Assembly: GCA_030144965.1 (NCBI GenBank) | Contig: JAMPUU010000012.1 | Span: 124,001-188,000 of the forward strand | Reading direction: 5' to 3' | Length of the DNA stretch: 64,000 nucleotides | From: Nitrospira sp. BO4 | GTDB taxonomy: Bacteria; Nitrospirota; Nitrospiria; Nitrospirales; Nitrospiraceae | Shown here: positions 36,116-45,386 of the stretch, one piece after another | How the letters are laid out: each line of letters begins with the position of its first letter | Position numbering within the stretch: position 1 is the first letter of the stretch | The notes under the pieces: model-generated | The model's input: the letters and a program-made list of their open reading frames with translations, nothing else | The model's database searches: none | Told to the model about the DNA's origin: nothing | Translations under genes and position numbers: made by a program

Positions 36116-36245
36116 TCTTACCTTGCCAAAACCGACCATACCGCTACGCAACCCCTCGAGGGCTTCCAAAAAACGCACAGGCGTCAAAAGCCAAACCGCC
36201 GAAAAAGCTAAACCTGCCGACCGGCCATGATACGCGCCATAGCCG

Positions 36246-36905
36246 CTATTTCCTGTTGGGTTGACGGGCAATCTGCTTTGCCACTTCGGCATTGCAAGAA
36301 GCAAACTGCGATACCATTTCTTTCGAGTGTCTTCGGCTGAACCCTGTTCCGGAAGGCGTGGTCTCCGCCACACTCAGATCAAGCGGCACTAGCACATCGA
36401 GCCCATCCTTGGTCCGGTTAAACCCAATCGTGACTTGGGCTCCATCAACAATGTCTTTGAGGACGCTCAGGACTTTGTCGTCTAAGGCATAGGCAAAGAT
36501 GCGCGTGCCGGGGGTGTCCGGCGCCTCATACTGAAAAAACTTGCTGGTCGCCGTGGTGCCATGAGGGGTTTGAAGATACGCAAAGTATGGGGCTTCGGCT
36601 TCCGCATCTGCGTGCGGCGCCATCGACGTTCCCAATTTGAATGACACGACGGCGGCAGTTTGGTCCTGGTTGGCCCAAAAGGTAATGTTTCCGACCAAGG
36701 CGACTAAGGCACCGCGCCGATAGGCCTGGTCCTGACCGACCACGCTAAAAACCAGAGAACAGCCCTGCCGCTTCCCTCCTGCTTGGATCGACTGAAACTG
36801 AACGCCGATGGTGCCCACAAGAGTTGAAAGGTCGGCGGCGTGAGCTGCCGAATACGGCAACAGAAACATGATAGGGAGAAGGATCTGACGCACCCATCGC
36901 GGCAT
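36246..36905 (-). CDS. Secreted hypothetical protein
   Basis: 219 residues with a clear signal peptide (ILLPIMFLLPYSAAHAAD, cleavage after AHA). The mature part contains two Cys (GCSLVF and ASCNAE) and a repeated beta-rich pattern; the end is QIARQPNRK. No known family is recognised. Expected in the periplasm. Confidence 0.65.
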   Translation of the reverse strand: MPRWVRQILLPIMFLLPYSAAHAADLSTLVGTIGVQFQSIQAGGKRQGCSLVFSVVGQDQAYRRGALVALVGNITFWANQDQTAAVVSFKLGTSMAPHADAEAEAPYFAYLQTPHGTTATSKFFQYEAPDTPGTRIFAYALDDKVLSVLKDIVDGAQVTIGFNRTKDGLDVLVPLDLSVAETTPSGTGFSRRHSKEMVSQFASCNAEVAKQIARQPNRK

Positions 36906-37179
36906 CCTAGTTACCCATTCTCCGGAAGGATATCTAACGTGTGAAGATCGGGCTCAGCGATGAGAACGGTTTGGGAGGACATGACGCGTCCCACTGAGGC
37001 GCGCATAAATACACTACTACGCCCGCATGCACCATCGGCAGCATGCCCTAGTGCAAGACGTTCAATGAGTAATCCTGTTCGAACAGTCGGTTAGTATGTG
37101 GCGGTCGCCACTCGCGTGCGGCAGAGAGGTGCACGAGGGAGTTGAAGAGATTTCGTTCCAAGGTTGGACAGGTCACTGC

Positions 37180-37497
37180 TCATAATGCCTTCATTCGCTC
37201 TTGGATGTAGTCATTCAGTTGCTCCTGTGACTCATCATTCATCACAAGCGTTTCGATACCGCACTCTTCTCCGCGCACCCATCGCACAATCCCGGCAGAC
37301 ACCGACACCCATTTCCCGGTCGCCAGTCTGACCTTCATCGAGCACACATCCCCCGCTTGTAGCCGCGCGTCGCCATGGATTCTCCAACCGCGAGTGGAGA
37401 GATTCGTCACTGTTCCGTGGGCACTATGGAATCGATGTTCATACCGCACAGGACAAAATGCAGGAACGCGACGGTAGGGCCGGAGGACATACGCCAT
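37180..37497 (-). CDS. PilZ domain protein
   Basis: Small stand-alone PilZ protein, 105 residues from the ATG at 37497 (GAGGTGG upstream), probably a cyclic-di-GMP effector. The arginine-rich N terminus RPYRRVPAFCPVRYE and the second motif NLSTRGWRIHGD follow the RxxxR ... D/NxSxxG pattern. The frame stays open to 37575 but without support. Monocistronic. Confidence 0.8.
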   Translation of the reverse strand: MAYVLRPYRRVPAFCPVRYEHRFHSAHGTVTNLSTRGWRIHGDARLQAGDVCSMKVRLATGKWVSVSAGIVRWVRGEECGIETLVMNDESQEQLNDYIQERMKAL

Positions 37498-37707
37498 AGC
37501 CACCTCGACGGGGAAGCAGATTGTAGGAGAGAGCAGAATCGATCTGCAAGCGGGCTTTAGGAGGGTGCCGGTCATGAACCGGCTGCCAAGAATATCTCAA
37601 GAGGGATCGGCGGCAAAACATCTCAAGTGACGCACAGGCTAAGGACCTCCCAAACCAAGACCGAACCGCTAGGTTTGGCACGAGTTGGATCGACGCATGA
37701 GACGCGA

Positions 37708-37857
37708 TCAGCTCAACCGTGCTTCAAGTTTTTCGATTCGGTCGGCCATGTCTATGAGAATACTCCAAAGGGCCTTAGTGGACGGTTCGTCAAGTTCTTG
37801 TGGCGCGGGGAGTTCTTTCGCCAGGTTTCTGAGCAGCTGCGCATTGGAATGTTGCAT
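37708..37857 (-). CDS. 49-residue helical protein, paralogue of the gene at 61151-61309
   Basis: Too short for standard calling, but it has a strong ribosome binding site (TTGGAGGAGCTTC) and a paralogue 23 kb away. It reads MQHSNAQLLRNLAKELPAPQ at the start, then STKALWSILIDMADRIEKLE, an amphipathic helix ending in a coiled-coil-like segment. The paralogue shares the pattern QLLRxLAxEL, TKALxSILIDxADR and a terminal xxLExxL. Function unknown; a small adaptor or DNA-structuring protein is possible. Confidence 0.6.
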   Translation of the reverse strand: MQHSNAQLLRNLAKELPAPQELDEPSTKALWSILIDMADRIEKLEARLS

Positions 37858-38085
37858 GAAGCTCCTCCAATTACTGTATCCAAGAGCACAAAAGCCTAGT
37901 GAAGAGGCGACGAGAAGTCAAACTGGGTGCGCCATGGCAGGCCGAATCCGTCATGGTGAAGACGGCATGGACAGCGTGGTGGTTGCGCCCCCTTACGATG
38001 TCGATAGATCTCATCGGGCAGAAGGACCACCTGAAAACTGCGTAGAGCCTGTCTGTGTGGACATGGCCTCCGGCGAGGCCGGCCA

Positions 38086-38730
38086 CTATCTGGCACAAAT
38101 GCTCAATCGATTGAGGCGAACCAAAGCCTTCTCTTTTGTGCACTCTTCAACTGACGCAGCCAGGTCAAAAAACAATCCGTCGATATTCGGATCGATCAAT
38201 TTCAGGCTTTCCTGTATGAGTGTCGCCGTTTTGTCCACTCGCTTCAGGACCATTCCGATAACCCTTCGTACGGACCGTTCTACTGGATAATCTTCGATAT
38301 GACGCCGGAAGTTGGACAACACCCGTTCTCGTTCCGTCAGCAGTCTGAGAAACCGCGCTTGCCAGAGGGCAATGCGGACGCTGGTGAGGACCTCGACGTC
38401 ATCTACAGGCTTGGCAATCACATCAAAGGCCCCTCGGCGGAGAAGACAATCTCGAGCCGGTTCGATGTCCGTACTTGCGGCCGTGACGATGACCGGAGAG
38501 AGCACGTGGCGGTGTTGTGTCCGATGAAGGAGGAGCGAATGTTCCTTCTGAATCAGATACGGGGCGGCAACCACGGTTGAATAGTGTGCGTGCGATAACC
38601 GCTCCGTCGTTTCCTGAGGAGAGGAACACACATCCACGTCAATCCGAGGCAGATGTCCTGCGAAGATACGGAGAAGGCCCTGCCGCATAGCAGGATCCGT
38701 CTCAGCAATAAGAATCGCGCCGATTTCCAT
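38086..38730 (-). CDS. Receiver-like protein lacking the phospho-acceptor aspartate
   Basis: 214 residues. The first about 120 follow the CheY fold: AILIAETDPAMRQGLLRIF with the acidic pair reduced to Glu-Thr-Asp, and the Lys in FDVIAKPVDD. At the phosphorylation position the strand reads YSTVVAAPYL, with Ala where Asp is expected. The C-terminal about 90 residues are helical and unassigned (RVLSNFRRHIEDYPVERSVR). It is likely a pseudo-receiver signalling protein. Confidence 0.75.
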   Translation of the reverse strand: MEIGAILIAETDPAMRQGLLRIFAGHLPRIDVDVCSSPQETTERLSHAHYSTVVAAPYLIQKEHSLLLHRTQHRHVLSPVIVTAASTDIEPARDCLLRRGAFDVIAKPVDDVEVLTSVRIALWQARFLRLLTERERVLSNFRRHIEDYPVERSVRRVIGMVLKRVDKTATLIQESLKLIDPNIDGLFFDLAASVEECTKEKALVRLNRLSICAR

Positions 38731-38752
38731 GACAACTAACCTGCCTGGATAG

Positions 38753-39055
38753 ATGCATATTCAAGTGAGTGGAAGCACACGCAACCATGGTGACGGTTCT
38801 ACCTGTTCCGTTATCGCGACATACGCCCCTGTCAGTGAGTACGCGCGATCGGCACTGCACGTAATTCTCACGTTGTGGGTAGGCCCCGATGTCCGGAGCG
38901 GAAAACCCCTACGCCAGCGGAGAGCCGAGCACGATCCGCGAGATGCCCTCTCCGAGTTGTTAGGTAGCATAAGCATGTTAAATGCCATCCTCGAGAATGC
39001 TGGGTGCCCTCCACAGATCGAACCGAAGCAAACAGGATACGTACAAAAAAACTAG
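38753..39055 (+). CDS. Small hypothetical protein (doubtful)
   Basis: 100-residue open frame starting MHIQVSGSTRNHGDGST, with no recognised domain and only a weak ribosome binding site. It is divergent from the receiver-like gene. The segment DALSELLGSISMLNAILENA could form a helix. May be spurious. Confidence 0.3.
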   Translation: MHIQVSGSTRNHGDGSTCSVIATYAPVSEYARSALHVILTLWVGPDVRSGKPLRQRRAEHDPRDALSELLGSISMLNAILENAGCPPQIEPKQTGYVQKN

Positions 39056-39205
39056 GGGTTGTACCAATGTTCACTCTGCAGATGTTCTGTAATATTTGTG
39101 GTTTTGTGTTGCGTTTGATAGTGCTCCGCGCGGAAATACAAAAACAGGCCGTGCACAATCGCACCATTGCCAGGCGAAAGTCATCTGTGTATCCACAACC
39201 ATGAA

Positions 39206-40384
39206 TCAGAATGGCACGACACCCATCTCTTGAAAGAGCGTCGGAGGCATATCAAGGTTCGGATGCTGTGCCGGGCTGGGTGGCGAGGGCCGCTCTCCCA
39301 ATGTCACCGTCCGCGTGAAGGATTCGCCCTCTCGCATAATCGTGAGCTCCACAGATTGGGCGGCTTGTAATTGGTGGAAGACCTTCACGAACTGCTCTCT
39401 CGTATGCAGGGTCTGGTCGTTGATGGCGACGATGATGTCGCCCCCTAGGACCCAAGGCTCTCCTCCGATAACCACATCCAGTTTGCCGGACCGCAAGCCG
39501 ATCTTTTCAGCCGGACTCCCGTCATCGGTGTCGAGAACCAGCAAGCCGTCGACCAGAGGCAACGCGAACAGATTTCGCAATTCATCGGTGACGAATTTCC
39601 CCTTCACACCGAGCCACGGACGGATGACCCGGCCATGAGCGCGGAGGTCGGCGATAATGGATTTGACGGTATTGATCGGTATTGCGAAACTGATATTCTG
39701 GGCCTCCAGCATGACGCTCGCGTTGATGCCGATGACGCGACCATCAGAATCGACGAGCGGCCCCCCGCTATTGCCGGGATTGATCGGAGCCGTCGTTTGA
39801 ATGGTCTGCTGAAAGTTTTCCTGTCTGGTTCCCATCACCTTGCCAAACCCACTGACGATCCCCGTTGAGAAAGCGTAGCCCAGGCCGAACGGATGCCCAA
39901 TCGCCAGCACTTTTTGTCCGATTTCCAGCTTGTCGGAATCGCCTAATTGAGCAGCGACCGCAAACCCCTTTGGCATGGCTACTCGGAGCAATGCCACGTC
40001 CGTCAGCGGATCGCTTCCCACCAGTTCTGCTGGAAGCCGTTTCCCATCATGCAAGGTGACGGTGATCTTGGCAGTTCCATCGACAACATGGGCATTCGTG
40101 AGGATTACACCCTGGTTGTCGAGTAGGACGCCTGATCCAAGTCCCTTCCACGAGGCTTGTGTCACATGGTGGGGGCTCACATAGGCGGAGGTGATCAGAA
40201 CCGTCGATCTCGCGATATGTTTATAGACGCGTATGTTGTTGAGTTCCTCAGGGGTGGTCGGCGTCGCCGCCTGCACCGGCAGGCTCGACAGGCCGAGATA
40301 CAGACAGAGACTGAGCGAAAGGAGATTGCAAGAACGCCAGAACCTGCGATACGGACGGCGACCGGTGAATCTCCCCAAAATCAT
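39206..40384 (-). CDS. HtrA/DegP-family serine protease with PDZ domain
   Basis: 392 residues: N-terminal signal/anchor (LLSLSLCLYLGLSSLPVQAA), trypsin-like domain with His in LTNAHVVDGTAK, Asp in SDPLTDVALLRV and Ser in NPGNSGGPLVDSDG, then one PDZ domain (about 280-370, DGLLVLDTDDGSPAEKIGLR). It degrades or refolds damaged envelope proteins. Monocistronic; next to the Slp gene on the same strand, 161 bp apart. Confidence 0.92.
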   Translation of the reverse strand: MILGRFTGRRPYRRFWRSCNLLSLSLCLYLGLSSLPVQAATPTTPEELNNIRVYKHIARSTVLITSAYVSPHHVTQASWKGLGSGVLLDNQGVILTNAHVVDGTAKITVTLHDGKRLPAELVGSDPLTDVALLRVAMPKGFAVAAQLGDSDKLEIGQKVLAIGHPFGLGYAFSTGIVSGFGKVMGTRQENFQQTIQTTAPINPGNSGGPLVDSDGRVIGINASVMLEAQNISFAIPINTVKSIIADLRAHGRVIRPWLGVKGKFVTDELRNLFALPLVDGLLVLDTDDGSPAEKIGLRSGKLDVVIGGEPWVLGGDIIVAINDQTLHTREQFVKVFHQLQAAQSVELTIMREGESFTRTVTLGERPSPPSPAQHPNLDMPPTLFQEMGVVPF

Positions 40385-40545
40385 GATAGTCCTCCTCCTC
40401 GTATGCGCCCCTCACCACTGATCACAAAAGCAAACTCAGGTGAGGCAGTCGTCTTCACTAAGCCACACCTTGTTGTGACCCCATTTCTATCGATCTCCAT
40501 CACGCAGGGGTGCGCCCAATTCAAACTGATGTTTTGCCGACTCTG

Positions 40546-41160
40546 TCACGAGCTTTCGGAGCTCTGGTTCTCCGCACCTTGACTGTGACGAGGCGAGGAA
40601 CCGGCTGGGCCGTCCCCAAGACAGATAGTCCGTTCATCCGGAGGATAGGCTTCTATACCGCCTGTCTCAGAAGAGAAATACTTGTTCTTGACGCCCTCGG
40701 TATTCCAAATGTGAAGGCATTGCGCCCTCAGGTGCGGCAGTACCCGTGGAGCGCCGCCGAACATTTCGGGACCAGGCCGATACGTTGTGCCAACCACAAT
40801 GAGCCGATTCCCTGTTTGCAACATGCTCGGTTCCACAGACCCTTTGAAGGTGACTGCAAACCATGGTGCGCTGTCGTGTTCAATGCTCGTTGGGCTCTTT
40901 GCGGAATGCCCCTCGACAGGCCTTTCTTCAACCAGAATGACAAGGCGAGCAGGGTTCTGAATGACTCGTATGATCTCACCAGCCAACTCCACCTTGTGAG
41001 AGACGAAGGTGAGGCTGGACGGGTGATAGGCCTCTTCCTCCCAGGCCTTGACGTCAAAGGTGTTGGCTTCGACATCCTTCATCACTGCCGGGGGAAACAT
41101 GGGAGTGGCCGTGCACGCACTGAACCACAGAGCCATTGCCGCCAATCCTAGAATACGCAT
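40546..41160 (-). CDS. Slp family outer-membrane lipoprotein
   Basis: 204 residues from the ATG at 41160 behind AAAGGAGAGG. The N terminus MRILGLAAMALWFSACTATP has a lipobox ending FSAC. The mature part shows Slp-like strings EEEAYHPSSLTFVSHKVELA, GEIIRVIQNPARLVILVEER and GTTYRPGPEM. Slp proteins are starvation/acid-induced outer-membrane lipoproteins of unclear role. It lies upstream of htrA in the same direction. Confidence 0.85.
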   Translation of the reverse strand: MRILGLAAMALWFSACTATPMFPPAVMKDVEANTFDVKAWEEEAYHPSSLTFVSHKVELAGEIIRVIQNPARLVILVEERPVEGHSAKSPTSIEHDSAPWFAVTFKGSVEPSMLQTGNRLIVVGTTYRPGPEMFGGAPRVLPHLRAQCLHIWNTEGVKNKYFSSETGGIEAYPPDERTICLGDGPAGSSPRHSQGAENQSSESS

Positions 41161-41298
41161 GGTGCCTCTCCTTTCTGCCGGAGACCGGAACAAGACGCCA
41201 TTTGATAATCTCGATTCGGCCCGCTGAATCCACCCTTGTGGAATGCCCCCTAGTCCTCAATAGGTCGGCATGACTGTTCTTTCTAGAGCTCCCACCAC

Positions 41299-41736
41299 TC
41301 ATCGTGGTTCCATTTCCAATTGGTGGGAGGTGATACCCGTCTGATCGGGGTGGGGAGTTAGTCTGTCAGGGATGACCTCGTTGAGAACATGGATCAGTTT
41401 TTCTCTCTCGACTGGCTTAGGCAGGCACGCGGCGGCTCCCTGAGTCATCGCCAGCTCAACAATATCAGTTGCGAAACTGCCGGACATGAGAATGACGGGC
41501 AGCTCCGGCCACACCAGATGACATTGATGGAGGAGATCGAGGCCATCAAGGTACGGCATATGGAGATCGGTGATCACGGCGTCAAAATGACGCCGGTGGA
41601 GTTCCCTCCAGGCCCGCAGTCCATCCGCGACCGCCACCACTACAAAACGGTGCGGTTCCAGTTGCTCGAGGAGGAGACGGCGCACCGCCTCTTCGTCATC
41701 GACGATTAACACGCGCCTACCGTACCCACTCATCAT
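41299..41736 (-). CDS. Single-domain CheY-like response regulator
   Basis: 145 residues, a complete receiver: acidic pair in LIVDDEEAVRRL, phospho-acceptor Asp in AVITDLHMPYLDG, Thr/Ser in ILMSGSFA and Lys in CLPKPVEREKL. A strong AAGGAGG site precedes the ATGATG start. No output domain and no adjacent kinase, so the partner is unknown. Confidence 0.9.
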   Translation of the reverse strand: MMSGYGRRVLIVDDEEAVRRLLLEQLEPHRFVVVAVADGLRAWRELHRRHFDAVITDLHMPYLDGLDLLHQCHLVWPELPVILMSGSFATDIVELAMTQGAAACLPKPVEREKLIHVLNEVIPDRLTPHPDQTGITSHQLEMEPR

Positions 41737-41943
41737 GACCTCCTTCCATCAGGAATACGTGCTTATGCCTCGATCTGAGGTGCGGGGTAGAGGAAACAGG
41801 AGGGCGACCTCCACCCCGCACTCGGTCCGAGCTGGGAGGCATAGCGCTCGGACGATCAGCATCATTGGTACTCCGTCGAAGCGATCGATTTCACATGTCC
41901 AGTCGCGCCCATCGGCCCATTGTCAGAGAGAGACCGTCGCCTC

Positions 41944-42519
41944 CTATGAGCGTGCGCCCACGGACGTATCCTGATTGACGGCCGACTCGTGGCGGCTGGG
42001 TCCATTTCCACAGGTCGGTCCGTGATGCCCGTCCCCGTGATGGCGAGGAGCGCGCATCTTCGTTTTCCAGGATTCGCGCTGTTCCGGTGTCAGCACGGCG
42101 AGCGCCGTCCGGATCGCCTTCACCCGATCAAGCCGCTCGATCGTGGTGGCCGCTTCGGACTTCCGCAGCGCTGCCTCGATGGCCGATAGTTCCGATTGAG
42201 GATTCTTGATGAGGCTTCTCACGTCCACTTCCGCCAGTTCCACCGCCGCCTGGTTCCGAATGCGGGTCTTGGCATAGTCTGCGGCTAGGGATTCGATCTT
42301 GCCGACTTGCTCCGCTGAGAGATTGAAATCCTTTTGGTTATGCAGGAGCACACGGAAGGTTCGGCTGGCAAAATCCTTCTGGTGACCTCCGTAATGAAAC
42401 GACGCGCCTCCTGGACCTGGATGCGAACGGCCTTCGCTCGGAACGAGTAAGACTGCGGCCAGACCTATGCCTGCCACACACAGAGGCATTGCCCACCGAT
42501 ACAGTCGTGTTTGCAACAT
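41944..42519 (-). CDS. Spy/CpxP-type periplasmic LTxxQ protein
   Basis: 191 residues from the ATG at 42519 (AGGAGAG). A signal peptide (LCVAGIGLAAVLLVPSEG) precedes a helical domain with the LTxxQ-like motifs NLSAEQVGKIESLAADYAKT and VLTPEQRESWKTKM. The C terminus is His-rich (HHGDGHHGP), suggesting metal binding. Periplasmic chaperone or metal-stress sensor is the likely role. Confidence 0.85.
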   Translation of the reverse strand: MLQTRLYRWAMPLCVAGIGLAAVLLVPSEGRSHPGPGGASFHYGGHQKDFASRTFRVLLHNQKDFNLSAEQVGKIESLAADYAKTRIRNQAAVELAEVDVRSLIKNPQSELSAIEAALRKSEAATTIERLDRVKAIRTALAVLTPEQRESWKTKMRAPRHHGDGHHGPTCGNGPSRHESAVNQDTSVGARS

Positions 42520-42768
42520 GAGATCTCTCCTTTCTATGGGAAGGACCATACACCGCTGGATGTTCGGGTATGTGCGCTCTCCTGGCTTAGCAACTTGTTC
42601 TACTCATTAGACGGAGCGGATGACAGAAAGGTTACACGCGATGGGTCATAGATGGGTCTTAACGAATCGAGAGGGCATGGAAATCCAGGGGAGGCGGAGT
42701 AATGGGCAGTGGTCACGCCGGTTTCCACAAGCCATGATTCTGGTTAAATTATTCTCTTGTCCAACCCC

Positions 42769-43116
42769 TTACTCTGCTGCCGTAAAGATCGAGATGTCCT
42801 CCGCTCCGCATCGATCCAACACATCGGTAATCGCGTCGATGTGACGATCATCGGCCTTGACATCGAGAACCGGCCCGCCCCGGCGAACGCCTTCCGGGCA
42901 CAGAGCCTGACTCGTTTGTCCGAATCCAAGAGAGTCCTTAAGACTCTCGAAAAAACCACGCGGAGACCTTTCGGGAAGAGTGGTGGGTTGAAAGCCTGGC
43001 TGGTCATAGACCTGCATATCGATGGTAGAAATCTTCTTGAGAGTTGCGATTTCGGACTTCGTCTGTTCCGCATGTGTGCGAGTGCGGAAGAAACCTCTGA
43101 CGATATTCGGCATCAT
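42769..43116 (-). CDS. General-stress-protein-like small protein
   Basis: 115 residues (114 if the second Met is used), with GGAGACG upstream of tandem ATGs. The N terminus IVRGFFRTRTHAEQTKSEIA and the C-terminal RGGPVLDVKADDRHIDAITD resemble the general stress protein 17M/YflT-type alpha-beta domain, which scans RG-GAxLDVxAxD. The middle is Pro/Phe-rich and unassigned. Function unknown. Confidence 0.65.
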   Translation of the reverse strand: MMPNIVRGFFRTRTHAEQTKSEIATLKKISTIDMQVYDQPGFQPTTLPERSPRGFFESLKDSLGFGQTSQALCPEGVRRGGPVLDVKADDRHIDAITDVLDRCGAEDISIFTAAE

Positions 43117-43366
43117 CTCGTCTCCTAACCATAAGCTTGTTGTGGATCATTCTGAGAAGTATGGTTGCATGGTCGTCAGACAACCACAGGCAGTCTCTGC
43201 AGGTCATACCCCTCTTGAAGTCTGAAGGCCGACCGGTGAATACCGGAGCCACGGCGGTGAGCGTCGTTTACGAGGCGCTCCTCTCGCACGAAGCACAGAA
43301 CTGAACCGTCGTGCGGATCACGACCGGAGATCCGGTGGCGATGCACTCATGTAGAGCGGAGCACGC

Positions 43367-43648
43367 TTAAGTTAGGGGCGGATGGAAAACGGATGTGGCG
43401 AACACAGGTAAGTCGGAGATGGGATGCCCATCGATGCAGAGACGAAGGACACTCGAGGGGCGCAGTTCAGGCACCAGAGGGAGTATCGAGGGATCTTCGC
43501 AGACCGATTCCGTGAGCATATCGGAGGCGTTCATGAGACTTAACAGAGTCACCGGGAAGCCAAGCATCTGTGCCAACACGCAGACACACAGCACGAAGAC
43601 CAGCCACCTCAAGCCTATTGTCTGACCAAACCGTCTCCACGTCTCCAT
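43367..43648 (-). CDS. 93-residue secreted protein, paralogue of 45842-46123
   Basis: 93 residues: Arg-rich start METWRRFGQTIG, one strongly hydrophobic signal or anchor segment (WLVFVLCVCVLAQMLGFPVT), then a compact extracellular part ending TSVFHPPLT. It aligns end to end without gaps with the gene at 45842, sharing SDMxTES, EDPSxLPxVPExRPxSxLRL, DGHxIxxLPV and TSVFHPPL. No family is recognised. An upstream TTG start at 43666 is less likely. Confidence 0.65.
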   Translation of the reverse strand: METWRRFGQTIGLRWLVFVLCVCVLAQMLGFPVTLLSLMNASDMLTESVCEDPSILPLVPELRPSSVLRLCIDGHPISDLPVFATSVFHPPLT

Positions 43649-43777
43649 GGAGTGATATAGCACCAAGAACCGCGTGGAACTTCTAATGTCTCCAGATGAG
43701 TTCCCGCCACGCGAGTCTCAGCCAGTTCCGCAACATGCGCTGCGATACCCTGACAATGTCCGCCAAGTCTCGCTGAC

Positions 43778-44482
43778 TCACTGGGCGAACTCGATCTTTC
43801 TGATGAAAGATTTGGCGACGCCGGTCCCGTTCGCGTTGGCCGTGTCGATGGCGAGAGCGATACCGCTAATGTCCGGAGCTTCTTTGCCGAACACTCGCCG
43901 GAACGTGTCGGCGACCGGAAAGTCAGTCTTAACGGTCGCACCCAATCGCGGCCGCTCGACGCAGATGAAGCGACCGATGGCGTGATGGTAGCGCCCCTTG
44001 AACGGCTTGTTCGTCGTCTCGGTTTCACAGAGATAGAGGGCGAGGAAGTAGGGGCTGTCGGGAATGAACAGTGACCCGCTCGAGTGTCGCTCCTTGCCAA
44101 AGAAAATGTAGACCATGATCGCTTCGGCTCGAGCCCCCTCCTCATAGGAGGCTCCGGAAGGGAATGCGTCGACACCCCATTCGATACGCACGCGTGAATA
44201 GTCTCGGACATCCCTTTCGTTGAGGAGCAGGCCGAAGGCGCGCGTTTTCGTCTCGAGGGCGATGGCGCTCGGCAAGGCGGAATACACGACCCTTCGAGTG
44301 TTTCTCGCATCTTGTTTCGGCTCGAAGCCTTTCGAGCCGAGCCAATTCAAAACAGATCCGCCTGAAAATCCTGAGAAATCCACACCTGGTTTCAAGCTGT
44401 CCGTCGAGCGGGCCAGGTCAACCGACGCAGTCATTGTCAACGCTGCAATAACGAAAATTATAAGCCTATGCTTGCCTGCCAT
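43778..44482 (-). CDS. DUF3047 domain protein, secreted
   Basis: 234 residues with a signal peptide (LIIFVIAALTMTASVDLARS). The mature part contains the DUF3047 pattern: ALETKTRAFGLLLNERDVRD, RVRIEWGVDAFPSGASYEEG and AEAIMVYIFFGKE. It has no catalytic annotation; members are exported proteins of unknown function in Proteobacteria and Nitrospirota. Monocistronic. Confidence 0.75.
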   Translation of the reverse strand: MAGKHRLIIFVIAALTMTASVDLARSTDSLKPGVDFSGFSGGSVLNWLGSKGFEPKQDARNTRRVVYSALPSAIALETKTRAFGLLLNERDVRDYSRVRIEWGVDAFPSGASYEEGARAEAIMVYIFFGKERHSSGSLFIPDSPYFLALYLCETETTNKPFKGRYHHAIGRFICVERPRLGATVKTDFPVADTFRRVFGKEAPDISGIALAIDTANANGTGVAKSFIRKIEFAQ

Positions 44483-44601
44483 GCGCTCCCTCCCAGTCGT
44501 ACCATCTCAACTACACCCGCTACTCCCCTTAGGGAACAGAGGGTCTAGCGTCAGCGACGCTGCCGATCCTTCTCGGGGGTGGTTGATGCAAAGAATGCAG
44601 G

Positions 44602-44994
44602 TCAGTTTAACGCGCTATCCCGGACGCTAAGTCCATCAGTTCCAAATATTATCTGCATGCCCGGATTTTGAACGATCATCGGAATAACCTCGGTTTCCAT
44701 GAACGTTCGTAGTTGTTTTAGAGGCAGATCCTCCAAGACAGGCCGAAAGAATCCAAACTGGAAGAAGTGCTGACCATCGTGAAAAACTAACCGGTCTCGT
44801 TGGAAACTATGTGGACGCACATCATAAAACCGCTTCCCGAGGCAATCCGTAATCAGCTGAACCTTCTCCGGAATTTCGTATTGAACGGGATTCAACGTCG
44901 CCCTCTCTAAGAACAATTCGAGTCCAGTGTACCTCCAGAATTCGCATTCTGATCGGCGCTTGCTACTGGGGATGGCACTGCTTCGTGTGCACAT
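44602..44994 (-). CDS. Hypothetical protein
   Basis: 130 residues with no recognised domain. A basic N terminus MCTRSSAIPSSKRRSE may be too long. The part FQRDRLVFHDGQHFFQFGFF to ETEVIPMIVQNPGMQIIFGT looks like a genuine folded alpha/beta segment. Function unknown. Confidence 0.45.
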   Translation of the reverse strand: MCTRSSAIPSSKRRSECEFWRYTGLELFLERATLNPVQYEIPEKVQLITDCLGKRFYDVRPHSFQRDRLVFHDGQHFFQFGFFRPVLEDLPLKQLRTFMETEVIPMIVQNPGMQIIFGTDGLSVRDSALN

Positions 44995-45003
44995 GGTTTT
45001 GGG

Positions 45004-45240
45004 TTACGCGCTGTCGATTCGCTTCACAGCCATTTGAATCGCCGCTGCCCTGGCCTGGCTCGGAGTCGCAAAACTTTCTTCGGTGCAGCCACTGTACGAT
45101 CGAAAGGAGGTTTTCAAAGCTTCAATCACGGTGAATGTACAACCCCAGTTTCCGCCCGCTTGCCGGGCAGGAGTCAACACAATTTGGCGTCTCTTGTAGT
45201 ACCCGGATGTTGGACGTGTGTCGGGGCTATCGCCGCTCAT
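45004..45240 (-). CDS. Small hypothetical protein
   Basis: 78 residues preceded by TTAGGAGCAGG. It ends SQARAAAIQMAVKRIDSA and has GGNWGCTFTVIEALKTSF in the middle, a pattern seen in small orphan proteins with a beta-hairpin and a helix. No function can be given. It is 9 bp from the gene at 44602-44994 on the same strand. Confidence 0.55.
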   Translation of the reverse strand: MSGDSPDTRPTSGYYKRRQIVLTPARQAGGNWGCTFTVIEALKTSFRSYSGCTEESFATPSQARAAAIQMAVKRIDSA

Positions 45241-45386
45241 TCAGCATCCTGCTCCTAACATGCCAGGAAGAATCTAGAGTGAACGCCACGGGATCGTACG
45301 CATGATTCTCCAAGTTATCTGAGAGTTCCTCGGGTGAAGTATACGTTTCGGTGGCGATATGTGGAATGTGGTCAAATAAGGATGAC

